From: JADHLJ01 sp038146985
Lineage (GTDB): Bacteria; Pseudomonadota; Alphaproteobacteria; Thalassobaculales; Thalassobaculaceae
DNA length: 64,000 bases
Assembly (NCBI GenBank): GCA_038146985.1
Contig: JAYQSQ010000009.1
Coordinates: 310,001-374,000, forward strand
Reading direction: 5' to 3'
Shown: piece by piece, positions 1 through 8,753 of the stretch
Layout: the number at the start of each line of letters is the position of its first letter
Numbering within the stretch: the first letter of the stretch is position 1
Notes under the pieces: generated by a model
The model's input: only the letters and a program-made list of their open reading frames with translations
The model's database searches: none
Told to the model about the DNA's origin: nothing
Made by a program: the position numbers and the translations under genes

Positions 1-1
1 A

Positions 2-535
2 AGGGAGGTCGCCGAAATCGCGGCCAAGCGCGCGGATATCGCGGTGCTCGATGAAGCCATCAAGATTTTGCGCATCGAGGTCCGGCGTCTGGAAGCGCAG
101 ATCGAGGAACAGCGCGTGGATCTCGAGGACCGGATCATCCGCAGCCCGATCGACGGCGTCGTCGACCGGATCTTCAAGAATGTCGGCGAATACGTGGAAG
201 ACGCAGATGAGCTTCTGATCGTGCACGACCCCGACAATATCTGGATCGAGGCGAATATCGGCGAGGATCAGATCAGGCATCTGGCGGTGGGCCAGCCGGT
301 GCGGGTGGACCTCGACGCCTACCCCTTCGAAACCTTCCGGGGCGAGGTTACCGGCATCGCTATGGTAACGGCCGCGGATCTGGTCAAGGGCGGCAACGGC
401 GGCACCGCGCGATCCGTCAAGGCGACCCAGAGAATTCCGGTTCGCATCAAGCTGCTCGACCCGCCGCCGCTGGCCGCGCCGGGCATGCTGGTCGAAGTGA
501 ACATCCAGATCCGTGACAAGGCGTCGCTGCGGTGA
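2..535 (+). CDS. HlyD/EmrA-family efflux adaptor, 5'-truncated by window edge
   Basis: C-terminal 177 residues of a periplasmic adaptor (membrane fusion) protein; the frame is open from base 2, so the gene begins upstream of the window. The visible part starts in a charged helical hairpin, then shows the second half of the barrel-sandwich domain with the typical RSPIDGVV segment, a beta-barrel domain, and an ending with the PGMLVEV pattern common in EmrA/HlyD proteins. Such proteins link an inner-membrane pump to an outer-membrane channel. The next gene is an MFS protein but is not obviously EmrB-like, so the partner pump may lie upstream. Family assignment is firm; substrate is unknown. Confidence 0.85.
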   Translation, partial: REVAEIAAKRADIAVLDEAIKILRIEVRRLEAQIEEQRVDLEDRIIRSPIDGVVDRIFKNVGEYVEDADELLIVHDPDNIWIEANIGEDQIRHLAVGQPVRVDLDAYPFETFRGEVTGIAMVTAADLVKGGNGGTARSVKATQRIPVRIKLLDPPPLAAPGMLVEVNIQIRDKASLR

Positions 536-590
536 CGGGGCGGGGGATGGTTCCGCTCAATCGCGATCTCAATTCTGACCAAAAGAGTCC

Positions 591-683
591 GTCGTCCTCG
601 CGCAAGCGGGGACCCCTGGCACAAACGATCCGACATCGTCGATATCTCCGGAAACTCGAGGTCCCCGCATGCGCGAGGACGAC
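591..683. repeat. Intergenic inverted repeat (GTCGTCCTCGCGC family)
   Basis: An arm at 591-614 (gtcgtcctcgcgcaagcggg, then gacc) is the near reverse complement of the arm at 660-683 (ggtccccgcatgcgcgagga, then cgac). The arms are separated by about 45 bases and could form a long imperfect hairpin. It lies between the adaptor gene and the MFS gene. Palindromes of this kind are common mobile intergenic repeats in alphaproteobacteria. A short open frame across it has no coding character. Confidence 0.7.
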
Positions 684-743
684 ATGGTGTATCGGTACAA
701 TCGCCACACGTCCTAACCAAACGCTTGGCGGGACACCCGGCCC

Positions 744-2108
744 ATGAACATGGAGAAGTTTGACTGGCGGGTGGTGCTGGCGCTGGCGACCTCGTCGATG
801 CTGCTGCAGCAGGCCTTCTCGTATGTCTGCCAGATCGTCATGCCGTTCCTGGCCGACCGGCTGGCAGAGGAGTTCGGGATCTCGCGGGCCTGGCTTGGGC
901 TCTATCTGTTCATCCAGAATATCGCGGCGATCTGCGCGGCGATGGGCTGCGGGGCGCTGATCGTCAAACTCGGGCCGCTGAGGATCAGCCAGCTCTGCCT
1001 GATCTTCATGGGCGGCAGCCTGTTCGTGATTGCCACCGGTGTCCTTTGGCTCTACCCGCTGGCGGCGATCCTGCTCGGCGCCGCCTCGGTCTCGACGCCG
1101 GCGAGTTCGCACATTCTAGCCCGGTTCTGCCCGCCACGCCTGGCGCCGCTGATCTTTTCGGTCAAGCAGACCGGGGTGCCGGTCGGCGCGCTGATCGCCG
1201 GGCTGCTGATCCCCGCCCTGCTTGGCCTCGGCATCTACAGCGCGACCCTGCGCGGTTCGATCCACCTCGACGCTTTCGGCACCGCTTTCGTGTGCGGCCT
1301 CCTCGTCTATGTGATCGCCGTGATCCTGCAACCGCTGAGGGAGCATTTCGATTCCGACCGCAAGCCGGATACGAAATTCACCGTATCGGGCGCCGCCCAG
1401 ACCATGCGGATCGTGGTGCGCGACGCCAAGCTCCGGGATCTCGCCCTGTTGTCCTTCACGCTTGGCGGTTTGCAGTCGATCTGGTCCGGTTTCTTCATCG
1501 TTTTCATGATCGACGATCTTGATTTTTCCGAAGTTGAGGCGGGCTCAGCCTTCGCCATCGCCAGTGTGACCGCGATCGTCGCGCGGATTCTCTGGGGCTA
1601 TCTCGGCAGCACCATTGTCTCGCCGAGGCTGGTTCTGGGTACGCTCTGCGTGTTTGCCGCCGTGTCGGCGGTGCTGACGGGTTTTTACGGGACCGGTTGG
1701 AGCTTGAACGCCATCATCGCGGTCGCCATCGTCTACAACATCACCTCGCTGAGCTGGCACGGCGTGCTGCTGGCCGAGACGGCGCGGCTGGCGCCGGAAG
1801 GCCATGTCGGCGGCATCACCGGCGGGGTGCTGGCGTTCACCTCCGTGGCGATGATGATCTACCCGGCAATCTATGGCGGCCTGCTGGCGGCTACCGATTC
1901 CTACGGGATAGGGTTCATTCTCGCGGCCGCGCCGGCGGTGTTCTGCGCCTTCGTGTTCTATAACGAGCCGCTGGAGGGATCCTGGCTCGGCACGATCCTC
2001 GGCGGTCTCGGATGGGCTCTGCATCCAGCCCGGCTCGCGGTGTTCTGTCTCTTGACCCTGGTCTCGGTCATGGGGGCGGCGGTGCTGGTTTATCGAGGCC
2101 TCGTGTAG
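744..2108 (+). CDS. MFS transporter
   Basis: A 454-residue integral membrane protein with about 12 predicted hydrophobic segments, consistent with a full-length major facilitator superfamily permease. The first half carries a stretch of small residues around ASVSTPASSHILARFCPP and the following KQTGVPVGAL segment, which resembles the helix 4-5 region of MFS carriers. The ATG at 744 begins MNMEKFDWRVV just before the first helix. A hydrophobic C-terminal helix follows the last MFS helix. Substrate cannot be predicted from the sequence; neighbours give no clear pathway. Confidence 0.85.
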   Translation: MNMEKFDWRVVLALATSSMLLQQAFSYVCQIVMPFLADRLAEEFGISRAWLGLYLFIQNIAAICAAMGCGALIVKLGPLRISQLCLIFMGGSLFVIATGVLWLYPLAAILLGAASVSTPASSHILARFCPPRLAPLIFSVKQTGVPVGALIAGLLIPALLGLGIYSATLRGSIHLDAFGTAFVCGLLVYVIAVILQPLREHFDSDRKPDTKFTVSGAAQTMRIVVRDAKLRDLALLSFTLGGLQSIWSGFFIVFMIDDLDFSEVEAGSAFAIASVTAIVARILWGYLGSTIVSPRLVLGTLCVFAAVSAVLTGFYGTGWSLNAIIAVAIVYNITSLSWHGVLLAETARLAPEGHVGGITGGVLAFTSVAMMIYPAIYGGLLAATDSYGIGFILAAAPAVFCAFVFYNEPLEGSWLGTILGGLGWALHPARLAVFCLLTLVSVMGAAVLVYRGLV

Positions 2109-2203
2109 GCTGGCGGATTCGCGGACATTGCGGTCCGGGGCTTCGGCCTGTATCAAGCCCCGAAATCATTTTCCCGAAAACGTCTGATGTAAGGAACGGA
2201 TCG

Positions 2204-2485
2204 ATGGCCAGCGCGACCGCGAGACATATTTTGGTGAGCAGCGAGGAATTCTGCGAGGAACTCAAGACCAGGATCGCCGGCGGCGAGGATTTCGGCGCCC
2301 TGGCGAAAGAGCATTCCTCCTGCCCGTCGGGCGCCAGCGGCGGCGACCTCGGCTCCTTCGGCCCCGGCATGATGGTTCCCGAATTTGACCGCGTGGTGTT
2401 CAGCGCCCCGGTCAAGGAAGTGCAGGGTCCGGTGAAAACCCAGTTCGGCTTTCACCTGCTGGAAGTCACCAGCCGGACCGACTGA
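2204..2485 (+). CDS. Parvulin-type peptidyl-prolyl cis-trans isomerase
   Basis: A 93-residue single-domain rotamase of the PpiC/parvulin family. It starts with the family pattern ARHILVSSEE, contains EHSSCPSGASGGDLGSFG (the usual SxCPS..GGDLGxF core), and ends with VKTQFGFHLLEV. There is no signal peptide, so it is probably a cytoplasmic folding helper like E. coli PpiC. The ATG at 2204 has a purine-rich AAGGAACGG upstream. It is convergent with the next gene on the minus strand, with only 8 bases between the stops. Confidence 0.93.
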   Translation: MASATARHILVSSEEFCEELKTRIAGGEDFGALAKEHSSCPSGASGGDLGSFGPGMMVPEFDRVVFSAPVKEVQGPVKTQFGFHLLEVTSRTD

Positions 2486-2493
2486 GGAACCTG

Positions 2494-3495
2494 TTAGACC
2501 ACCACGAAGCCGTGCGCGTAGGGATCGCGGTCGTCGATGAAGAGGGTGTTGAGCCCGGTGATCCGGGCCCAGCCCTGGACCGACGGGATGATCGCGGGAA
2601 AGTTTCCGACCGTGGTCTCGGACTCGACTTTACCGGTGAAGGTCGAGCCGATGATGCTTTCGTGCACGAATCCTTGACCCACTTTTAACCTGCCGCGCGC
2701 CGCCAGTTGCGCCATCCGCGCCGAGGTGCCGGTGCCGCAGGGTGACCGGTCGATGGCCTTGTCGCCGTAGTAGACCGCGTTGCGCGCGTCGGCGCCGCTC
2801 ACCGTCGGCGCGCCGGTCCACATGATATGCGAGAGGCCCTGGATCGCCGGTTGCTCCGGATGGATGAATCGATAGGCTTCGTTCATCGCCCGGCGCAGTT
2901 CGCGCGCCATGTCGACCAGTTCCGAGGCCTTGTAGTCGGCCATGTCACGGAAATTCTCCTGGGGCTCGACGATGGCGTAGAAATTTCCGCCATAGGCGAC
3001 ATCGACCCGTAGCGGCCCAAGATGCGGCGAGGTGATCTCCAGATCACGGGAATGCAGGAACGAGGCGACATTGGTCAGCCGGACCCAGTCCACGTGCTCG
3101 CCGTCCATGGCGTATTCCGCAACGATCCGCCCGGCCGGCGCGTCGAGGACCAGACGTCCGGGCTCGGACGGTTGGGCAAGGCCGCGCTCGATCGCCACGG
3201 TGACGGTGCCGATGGTGCCGTGCCCGCACATGGGCAGACAGCCGGAGGTCTCGATGAACAGAATGCCGATGTCGCAATCGGCTCGGGTCGGCGGCATCAG
3301 GATCGAACCGGACATCATGTCGTGACCGCGCGGCTCGAACATCAGGCCGGTGCGGATCCAGTCCAGATTCTCCAAAAAATAGGCCCGTCTTTCGATGGCG
3401 CTGTTCCCCGGTACCGCCGGTGCGCCGCCGGCCACAACGCGCACCGGGTTGCCGCAGGTATGGGCATCGACGCAAAAGAACGTGTGGCTCGGCAT
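2494..3495 (-). CDS. Proline racemase family protein (probable 4-hydroxyproline 2-epimerase)
   Basis: A 333-residue member of the proline racemase superfamily. Both catalytic cysteines are visible: one in MCGHGTIG near residue 90 and one in DRSPCGTGTSARMA near residue 254. This two-Cys pattern fits racemases and epimerases; the trans-3-hydroxyproline dehydratases have Thr or Ser in one position. The family interconverts trans-4-hydroxy-L-proline and cis-4-hydroxy-D-proline in hydroxyproline catabolism. No other hydroxyproline catabolic gene is adjacent, so the exact substrate remains open between hydroxyproline and proline. Confidence 0.88.
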   Translation of the reverse strand: MPSHTFFCVDAHTCGNPVRVVAGGAPAVPGNSAIERRAYFLENLDWIRTGLMFEPRGHDMMSGSILMPPTRADCDIGILFIETSGCLPMCGHGTIGTVTVAIERGLAQPSEPGRLVLDAPAGRIVAEYAMDGEHVDWVRLTNVASFLHSRDLEITSPHLGPLRVDVAYGGNFYAIVEPQENFRDMADYKASELVDMARELRRAMNEAYRFIHPEQPAIQGLSHIMWTGAPTVSGADARNAVYYGDKAIDRSPCGTGTSARMAQLAARGRLKVGQGFVHESIIGSTFTGKVESETTVGNFPAIIPSVQGWARITGLNTLFIDDRDPYAHGFVVV

Positions 3496-3616
3496 GGCTG
3501 GTCTTCCGGGACGGCTGCGGTTCCGTGAAGTCTACCTTTTCGCCTTCGGATTGCCATCCTTTCGCTCAGACCGTAGGTTTCCCTCGTCGCCTTCGAATCC
3601 CACCCTGGAGGCTTTG

Positions 3617-4336
3617 ATGATGCGGATTCTCTCGAGGATTTCACTGACCGGGATAAGGATAGCGCTTGCCGTCTGTGTCCTGCTTGCCGCCGGCTCGATG
3701 CGAGTGGACGCGGAGACCCCGCCACGTCAGGACGAGATCGTTCTGGAACTCTCCGCCGAGGATTGGGTGGAGACCGAAACCGCGCGGGTGGTGATCGCCG
3801 TGGACCTGGCGATAAGCGCCGGTCAGTTCGGGCAGGCGCGGGCCGAGGTCGAGGGTGATCTGCGGGCGATCTCGCCCAAGGGGACCTGGCGGCGGACCAG
3901 CTTCGACAAGCTTCGGGACGAGGCGGGTTATGAGCGCTGGCGTGTGTTGGCCGAAGCCCGTCTGCCGGGCGCGGCGCTGTCGGCGCTCGGACAGACGGTG
4001 AAGAACGTGAGCCGTTCCGGGCGGGCTTTCGCCATTCAGGAGATCGACTATACCCCGACCCTGGCGGAACGCGAGGCGGCGCTGGCGGCCCTGCGGGCCC
4101 GGCTCTATGCCGAGGCGGGGCGCGAGCTCGCGGCGATCAACAAGGCGTTCCCGGATCGTGGGTTCCGGATCGGCGCCATCGATTTCACCGGTCAAATGAT
4201 GGTCGGGCGGCCGATGGCCGACGCACCGCGCGTCACGCGCATGATGGCGGCCCAGGCAAAATCGGCGCCGGCAACCGCGGTCGCGGAGAAGCTTATCGTC
4301 GAGGCCCGTGTTATCCTGGCTGCCAAGGCACCCTGA
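3617..4336 (+). CDS. Periplasmic SIMPL/DUF541-like protein
   Basis: A 239-residue protein with an N-terminal signal peptide: a basic start, a hydrophobic run LAVCVLLAAG, then a likely cleavage after VDA. The mature part alternates short strands with long helices (AEREAALAALRARLYAEAGRELAAINKAF), suggesting a SIMPL-like fold, but the match is only moderate. The ATG at 3617 follows GGAGG at 3606-3611. It is divergent from the hydroxyproline epimerase gene. Function is unknown; the SIMPL assignment is inference from pattern. Confidence 0.6.
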   Translation: MMRILSRISLTGIRIALAVCVLLAAGSMRVDAETPPRQDEIVLELSAEDWVETETARVVIAVDLAISAGQFGQARAEVEGDLRAISPKGTWRRTSFDKLRDEAGYERWRVLAEARLPGAALSALGQTVKNVSRSGRAFAIQEIDYTPTLAEREAALAALRARLYAEAGRELAAINKAFPDRGFRIGAIDFTGQMMVGRPMADAPRVTRMMAAQAKSAPATAVAEKLIVEARVILAAKAP

Positions 4337-4381
4337 GGGTCGGGCTTTCCACGCCGGCGGGGTCAGTTGGGGGAGACACTC

Positions 4382-5131
4382 GTGAGCAAGGGTTTGTTGA
4401 TCGTGACCGGGGGAAGCCGGGGGATTGGCGCCGCAACGGCGGTGCGGGCGGCGGCCGACGGCTGGGACGTCGCGGTGAACTACGCCCGCGATGCCGAGGC
4501 GGCGGACCGGGTGGCGCTCAAGGTTAGGGCGGCGGGCCGCAAGGCGACCACCGTTCAGGGCGACATGCGCGATGAAGCCGATATCCTGCGGATGTTCGAG
4601 GCTTCGGAGGCGGAACTCGGGCCGGTCAAGGGCCTGGTGACGAGCGCCGGCACCACCGGCCTTGGCACCAGGGTAGAGGATATGACGGCTGACGCGATGC
4701 GCGGGGTCATCAGCCTCAATGTCATCGGCCTGATGCTGTGCTGCCGCGAGGCGGTGCGGCGGATGTCGACCAAGAACGGCGGTTCCGGTGGCCGGATCGT
4801 CAATCTGGGTTCGGCCGCTTCCCGCCTCGGCGGCGCCAATGAATTCGTCCATTACGCCGCCTCGAAGGGCGCGGTGGATTCCTTCACGCTGGGTCTCGCC
4901 CGTGAAGTCGCCGCCGAGGGGGTGCTGGTGAACGCCGTCTCGCCCGGCATGATCGATACCGAGATCCACGCGGCCGCGGGGCTGCCCGACCGGGCCGCGA
5001 ACGCGGTACCCAACATTCCGATTCGCCGTGTCGGACAGCCCGAGGAGGTCGCCGAGGCCATCGTCTGGCTGCTTGGCGACGGGGCGAGCTATTGCGCCGG
5101 CGCGATCATCGACGTCACGGGCGGCCGCTGA
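4382..5131 (+). CDS. SDR-family oxidoreductase (FabG-like)
   Basis: A 249-residue short-chain dehydrogenase. It has the cofactor motif TGGSRGIG near the N-terminus, a VTSAGTTG variant of the NNAG motif, the catalytic Ser in VNLGSAAS and the YAASK Tyr/Lys pair, and ends with a typical VTGGR tail. The closest general type is FabG-like 3-oxoacyl reductase or sugar/alcohol dehydrogenase; the substrate is not predictable. The GTG at 4382 is chosen because GGGGGAGA lies 6-13 bases upstream. The stop is 2 bases before the zapE start, so the two are probably co-transcribed. Confidence 0.88.
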   Translation: MSKGLLIVTGGSRGIGAATAVRAAADGWDVAVNYARDAEAADRVALKVRAAGRKATTVQGDMRDEADILRMFEASEAELGPVKGLVTSAGTTGLGTRVEDMTADAMRGVISLNVIGLMLCCREAVRRMSTKNGGSGGRIVNLGSAASRLGGANEFVHYAASKGAVDSFTLGLAREVAAEGVLVNAVSPGMIDTEIHAAAGLPDRAANAVPNIPIRRVGQPEEVAEAIVWLLGDGASYCAGAIIDVTGGR

Positions 5132-5133
5132 GC

Positions 5134-6279
5134 ATGAGTTCCGCCGACGGTCCCCTGCGCCGCTATGAGGCGCTGCTCGCCTCGGGAGAGGTGAACGCCG
5201 ATCCGGCGCAGCGACTGGCGGTGGAGAAGCTGCAGGCGATGCACGAGCAGTTGCGGGGCTACCGGCTTGCCTCGGCCAAATCCGGCTGGGCGGGGCGGCT
5301 CGGCTTCGGCAAACGCACGCCGGAATCGGCCCCGAAGGGGCTTTACATCCACGGTGCCGTCGGCCGCGGCAAGTCGATGCTGATGGATTTGTTTTTCGAT
5401 TGCGTCGAAGTCGAGCGCAAGCGCCGGGTGCATTTCCATGAATTCATGCAGGAAGCACATGAGTTGATTCACCAATGGCGGCAGTCGAACAAGGTCTCGA
5501 AAACCGCCGAGCCGATCCGCCCGACCGCCGCCAAGCTCGCGGACAGGAACTGGTTGCTGTGCTTCGATGAGTTCGAGGTCCGGGACATCGCCGACGCGAT
5601 GATCGTCTCGCGGCTGTTCCACGCGATGTTCGAACTCGGCGTCGTGGTGGTGGCCACCTCGAACCGTCATCCGAACGATCTCTACAAGGACGGGCTGCAG
5701 AGGGACCTGTTTCTGCCGTTCATCGCGATTCTGCAGAAGCGGCTGGAGGTGTTGCATCTCGCCGATGGCCGGGACTATCGGTTGGACCGATTGAAAGGCA
5801 TGAGCGTCTATCACATGCCGTCCGGCCCCGAGGCGGACCGCGAACTGGATCTGGCCTTCGAGGATCTGACCGACGGACAGCCCGGCAAACCCGAACGCCT
5901 GGCCTTCCGGGGACGCGAGATCGTGGTGCCCAAGGCCAATGGCGCGGTCGCCCGGTTCGGATTCAAGGACCTCTGCGAATCTCCTCTCGGACCCGGTGAC
6001 TTTTTGGAGATCGCGAAACGCTACCGTTCGATCATCATTTCCGACGTGCCGGTGATGAGCAGTGAAAAGCGCGACGCGGCGCGCCGTTTCATGACCATGA
6101 TCGACACCTTCTACGACAATCACATTCACCTGATGCTGTCGGCCGACGCGCCGCCCGAGGGCCTGTATGCCGGTGAGGATTGGGGTTTCGAGTTCGACCG
6201 GACGATTTCCAGGCTCATGGAGATCCAGTCGGCCGACTATATCGAGGCGGCCCGTTCCGAAACCGCGGAGGCAGCCTGA
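5134..6279 (+). CDS. zapE: Cell division protein ZapE (AFG1-like ATPase)
   Basis: A 381-residue AAA-type ATPase of the ZapE/AFG1 family. Walker A is GAVGRGKS around residue 72, followed by the family-specific HFHEFMQ segment, Walker B LLCFDEFEVRDIADAM, and the sensor-like ATSNRHPNDLYKDGLQR motif. ZapE associates with the Z-ring in Proteobacteria, and the mitochondrial relative Afg1 works in protein quality control. It directly follows an SDR gene with a 2-base gap. Length and motifs are full, so the assignment is strong. Confidence 0.95.
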   Translation: MSSADGPLRRYEALLASGEVNADPAQRLAVEKLQAMHEQLRGYRLASAKSGWAGRLGFGKRTPESAPKGLYIHGAVGRGKSMLMDLFFDCVEVERKRRVHFHEFMQEAHELIHQWRQSNKVSKTAEPIRPTAAKLADRNWLLCFDEFEVRDIADAMIVSRLFHAMFELGVVVVATSNRHPNDLYKDGLQRDLFLPFIAILQKRLEVLHLADGRDYRLDRLKGMSVYHMPSGPEADRELDLAFEDLTDGQPGKPERLAFRGREIVVPKANGAVARFGFKDLCESPLGPGDFLEIAKRYRSIIISDVPVMSSEKRDAARRFMTMIDTFYDNHIHLMLSADAPPEGLYAGEDWGFEFDRTISRLMEIQSADYIEAARSETAEAA

Positions 6280-6424
6280 CCGGGAGACGCGCGCCGCGGA
6301 TGGGCGATTCTATCCGGACATGAAAGGGACAAAGCGGTTGAATCTCGCGTAAAATACGGTTTAAATTGGGTCTATTCATGGAGCGGCGCGATCATAGATC
6401 CAACAACAAGCGCCGAGCGGGTTT

Positions 6425-7483
6425 GTGCTAGATACGATCGACGCCCAGCGCCAGGCGGATGCGGGTCCCGCCGAGGTGCTTGTTACGGATTATGACCGCG
6501 ACTCAATTCATACTTTGCCGCTCGGCACGGTCCCGATAAAGGATTCCGGCCTGCGCAAGGCGCGGCTGATAAAGAACGTCCGCCTGGAAACCAGGATCGA
6601 GTTGTACCGCGAGTCGGGAATGGGTAGCGCCCAGATCGGGGTCGACGAAATTCCGGACTTCTTTCAAAGCAATAAGGCAAACCTGGCCAGCGACATGGCC
6701 ATCTTGCACAAGCTGGAATCGCTGAACAGCTTCGATTGCTATTCGCTGCGCCGGGGATTTCGAGACGCCGGCATTCAGGTCGATTCCGGCGAGGGGCTGT
6801 CGCTGTCGAGTACCAAACGCCGCGAATTGTTTCCGTTCATGCGCAACCTTACGCGGCCGCTGATCCGGTACCTCTACGGCGGCAAGGCTCTGGACGTGAA
6901 CGACACGCAAGCCCTGATCGACCTTATCAAGAACCCGGATGAAAGAGCGGTCCGGTCCCGCTTGGAGGGCATGGCGGGGGCGTTGGAAACAACGTTGGAT
7001 GAATTGCCCAACATGCTCGAGGATTTCGGCGACGTCTTCATGTCCTTGTCGTACTACCGAAGCTACTTCGTCCATGTGGTGCCGAAGATGGACATGCTGA
7101 TCGACTGGATGCGCGAGGTCGCCGGCAGCCCAATGGTGCGGAACGATTCCCGGATGCAGCAGAATTTCAAGGGGATCGAGCAGGACCTGACCTTCCTGTC
7201 GAAAAACGTGACCCGGCGCTTCAATCAATTCGACAAGAATATCGTCATCGATTGGGACAAGGTGACCGTCGGGACCTTCAATCAGGTCCGCAAGCTGATC
7301 CTGACCCATCACGCGTCCCTGGCACAGGTGCTGTGTGGTCTCACCGTCAAGGTCTTTGAATGGGAATCCGCGTTTCCCAACCGGGGCGGAAGCCCGGACC
7401 GCCGTTCCGATTTCCTGTTGTCGGAGATCAAGCCTGGCCTTGACGATCTGCATCGGGTCGAACGGTCGGCCCCGAAGTTCTGA
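6425..7483 (+). CDS. Unrecognised 352-residue cytoplasmic protein
   Basis: I do not recognise this family. The predicted protein has no signal peptide or membrane segment and is mostly alpha-helical. It begins with a low-hydrophobicity stretch of about 40 residues, and carries helical blocks around LSYYRSYFVHVVPKMDMLI and KNVTRRFNQFDKNIVIDWDK. The GTG at 6425 is the first start after an AT-richer 145-base gap; the ribosome binding site is weak, so the true start could be slightly downstream. Codon use looks like its neighbours. It sits alone between zapE and mdh with its own likely promoter region. Confidence 0.7.
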   Translation: MLDTIDAQRQADAGPAEVLVTDYDRDSIHTLPLGTVPIKDSGLRKARLIKNVRLETRIELYRESGMGSAQIGVDEIPDFFQSNKANLASDMAILHKLESLNSFDCYSLRRGFRDAGIQVDSGEGLSLSSTKRRELFPFMRNLTRPLIRYLYGGKALDVNDTQALIDLIKNPDERAVRSRLEGMAGALETTLDELPNMLEDFGDVFMSLSYYRSYFVHVVPKMDMLIDWMREVAGSPMVRNDSRMQQNFKGIEQDLTFLSKNVTRRFNQFDKNIVIDWDKVTVGTFNQVRKLILTHHASLAQVLCGLTVKVFEWESAFPNRGGSPDRRSDFLLSEIKPGLDDLHRVERSAPKF

Positions 7484-7593
7484 CGTCCGTCCCGAGGTGG
7501 GGCGTTGATCTTGCCGCCGGGACGGATTCGCGCTAAACCGCGCCGCGACCGGACAATTAGAGTCGAACCGAACATTTGACACTGGAGACAGGC

Positions 7594-8540
7594 ATGGCCC
7601 GCAATAAAATCGCGCTTATCGGCGCCGGCAATATCGGCGGAACGCTCGCCTTGCTGGCGGGGCTCAAGAAACTGGGCGATGTCGTGCTCTTCGACGTGGT
7701 GGACGGGCTGCCCCAGGGCAAGGCGCTGGATATCGCCGAGGCGTCGCCGGTTGAGCGTTTCGATGCGAACGTGACGGGCGCTAACGACTATTCGGCGCTG
7801 AAGGGCGCGGATGTGGTGATCGTGACCGCCGGCATCGCCCGCAAGCCCGGTATGAGCCGCGACGATCTTATCGGCACCAACTTCAAGGTGATGGGCGCGG
7901 TCGGCGAGGGGATCAAGCAGAACTGCCCCGACGCTTTCGTCATCTGCATCACCAACCCACTCGACGTGATGGTCGGGGTTCTGCAGAAGGCTTGTGGTCT
8001 GCCGACAAACCGGGTCGTCGGCATGGCCGGTGTGCTGGACAGCGCCAGGTTCCGGTATTTCCTGGCCGAGGAGTTCAATGTCTCGGTGGGGGACGTCACC
8101 GCGTTCGTTCTCGGCGGTCACGGCGATACGATGGTACCGTTGGTGCGCTATTCGGCGCGTGGGCTCGGAGATGGGTATAAGAGACATAGATGGGGTGGAG
8201 CACCCAGGAGAAGATCGACCAGATCGTCCAGCGCACGCGGGACGGCGGGGCCGAGATCGTCGGCCTGCTGAAGACCGGGTCGGCCTTCTACGCGCCGGCC
8301 TCATCGGCGATCGAAATGGCGGAAGCGTATCTGCTAGACCAGAAGCGGGTGCTGCCCTGCGCGGCCTTCGTCAAGGGTCAGTACGGCCTCGATGGTCTCT
8401 ATGTCGGTGTCCCGGCGGTCATCGGCGCGGGCGGGATCGAGCGGGTCGTGGAAATCTCGATGAACGCCGAGGAACAGGCGATGTTCGACCATTCCGTGGC
8501 GGCGGTTCGCGAGTTGAATGCGGTTGCGGCGAAACTCTAG
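7594..8540 (+). pseudogene. mdh: Malate dehydrogenase, interrupted as read by adapter-like sequence
   Basis: NAD-dependent malate dehydrogenase of the LDH-like type found in alphaproteobacteria. The N-terminal 187 codons are intact, with the GAGNIGGTLA cofactor motif, ITNPLDVM and the catalytic His segment GGHGDTMVPLVRYS. The frame is then lost: 35 bases at 8155-8189 replace the roughly 36 expected for the TVAGIPVPDLIK-like loop. Coding resumes in another frame at 8190 with MGWSTQEKIDQIVQRTRDGG and runs to the normal end at 8540. The ATG at 7594 follows GGAGA. mdh heads the TCA block, so the break is almost certainly a data artefact. Confidence 0.9.
8158..8186 (+). other. Sequence matching Illumina Nextera transposase read-2 adapter
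   Basis: Bases 8158-8173 (cgtgggctcggagatg) and 8175-8186 (gtataagagaca) match positions 5-20 and 22-33 of the Nextera read-2 adapter, with one mismatch at 8174 (G for T). The adapter includes the 19-base Tn5 mosaic end. The segment sits exactly where mdh loses its frame and replaces native codons. This is best read as residual library adapter built into the assembly, not a biological Tn5 end. Confidence 0.88.
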
Positions 8541-8753
8541 GCGACTGGGTGCCCGGAGTCGCGGAGTCGCGAAAGGAAAAAGCGGGGCGCCGGTTGCGCA
8601 TGACCGGCGGGCCACCTAAATCAACCGAGGAATCGCGCCAATCCTGGACCACCAGATGACGCGGGCGGGGTAACGTATCGTCGCTGGCGATCAATATGGT
8701 ATAATTGCTCGCTTCGAACGTTCGGTGTCCGTGATGAGCGAGAACGAGCCTGA

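Noticed and set aside
532..747. Short 71-codon plus-strand frame after the adaptor gene
   Set aside because: It spans an inverted repeat and has no recognisable protein pattern or ribosome binding site.
8158..8186. A natural Tn5 or IS50 end in mdh
   Set aside because: The match extends beyond the mosaic end into the synthetic adapter part, and no transposase, duplication or second end is present.
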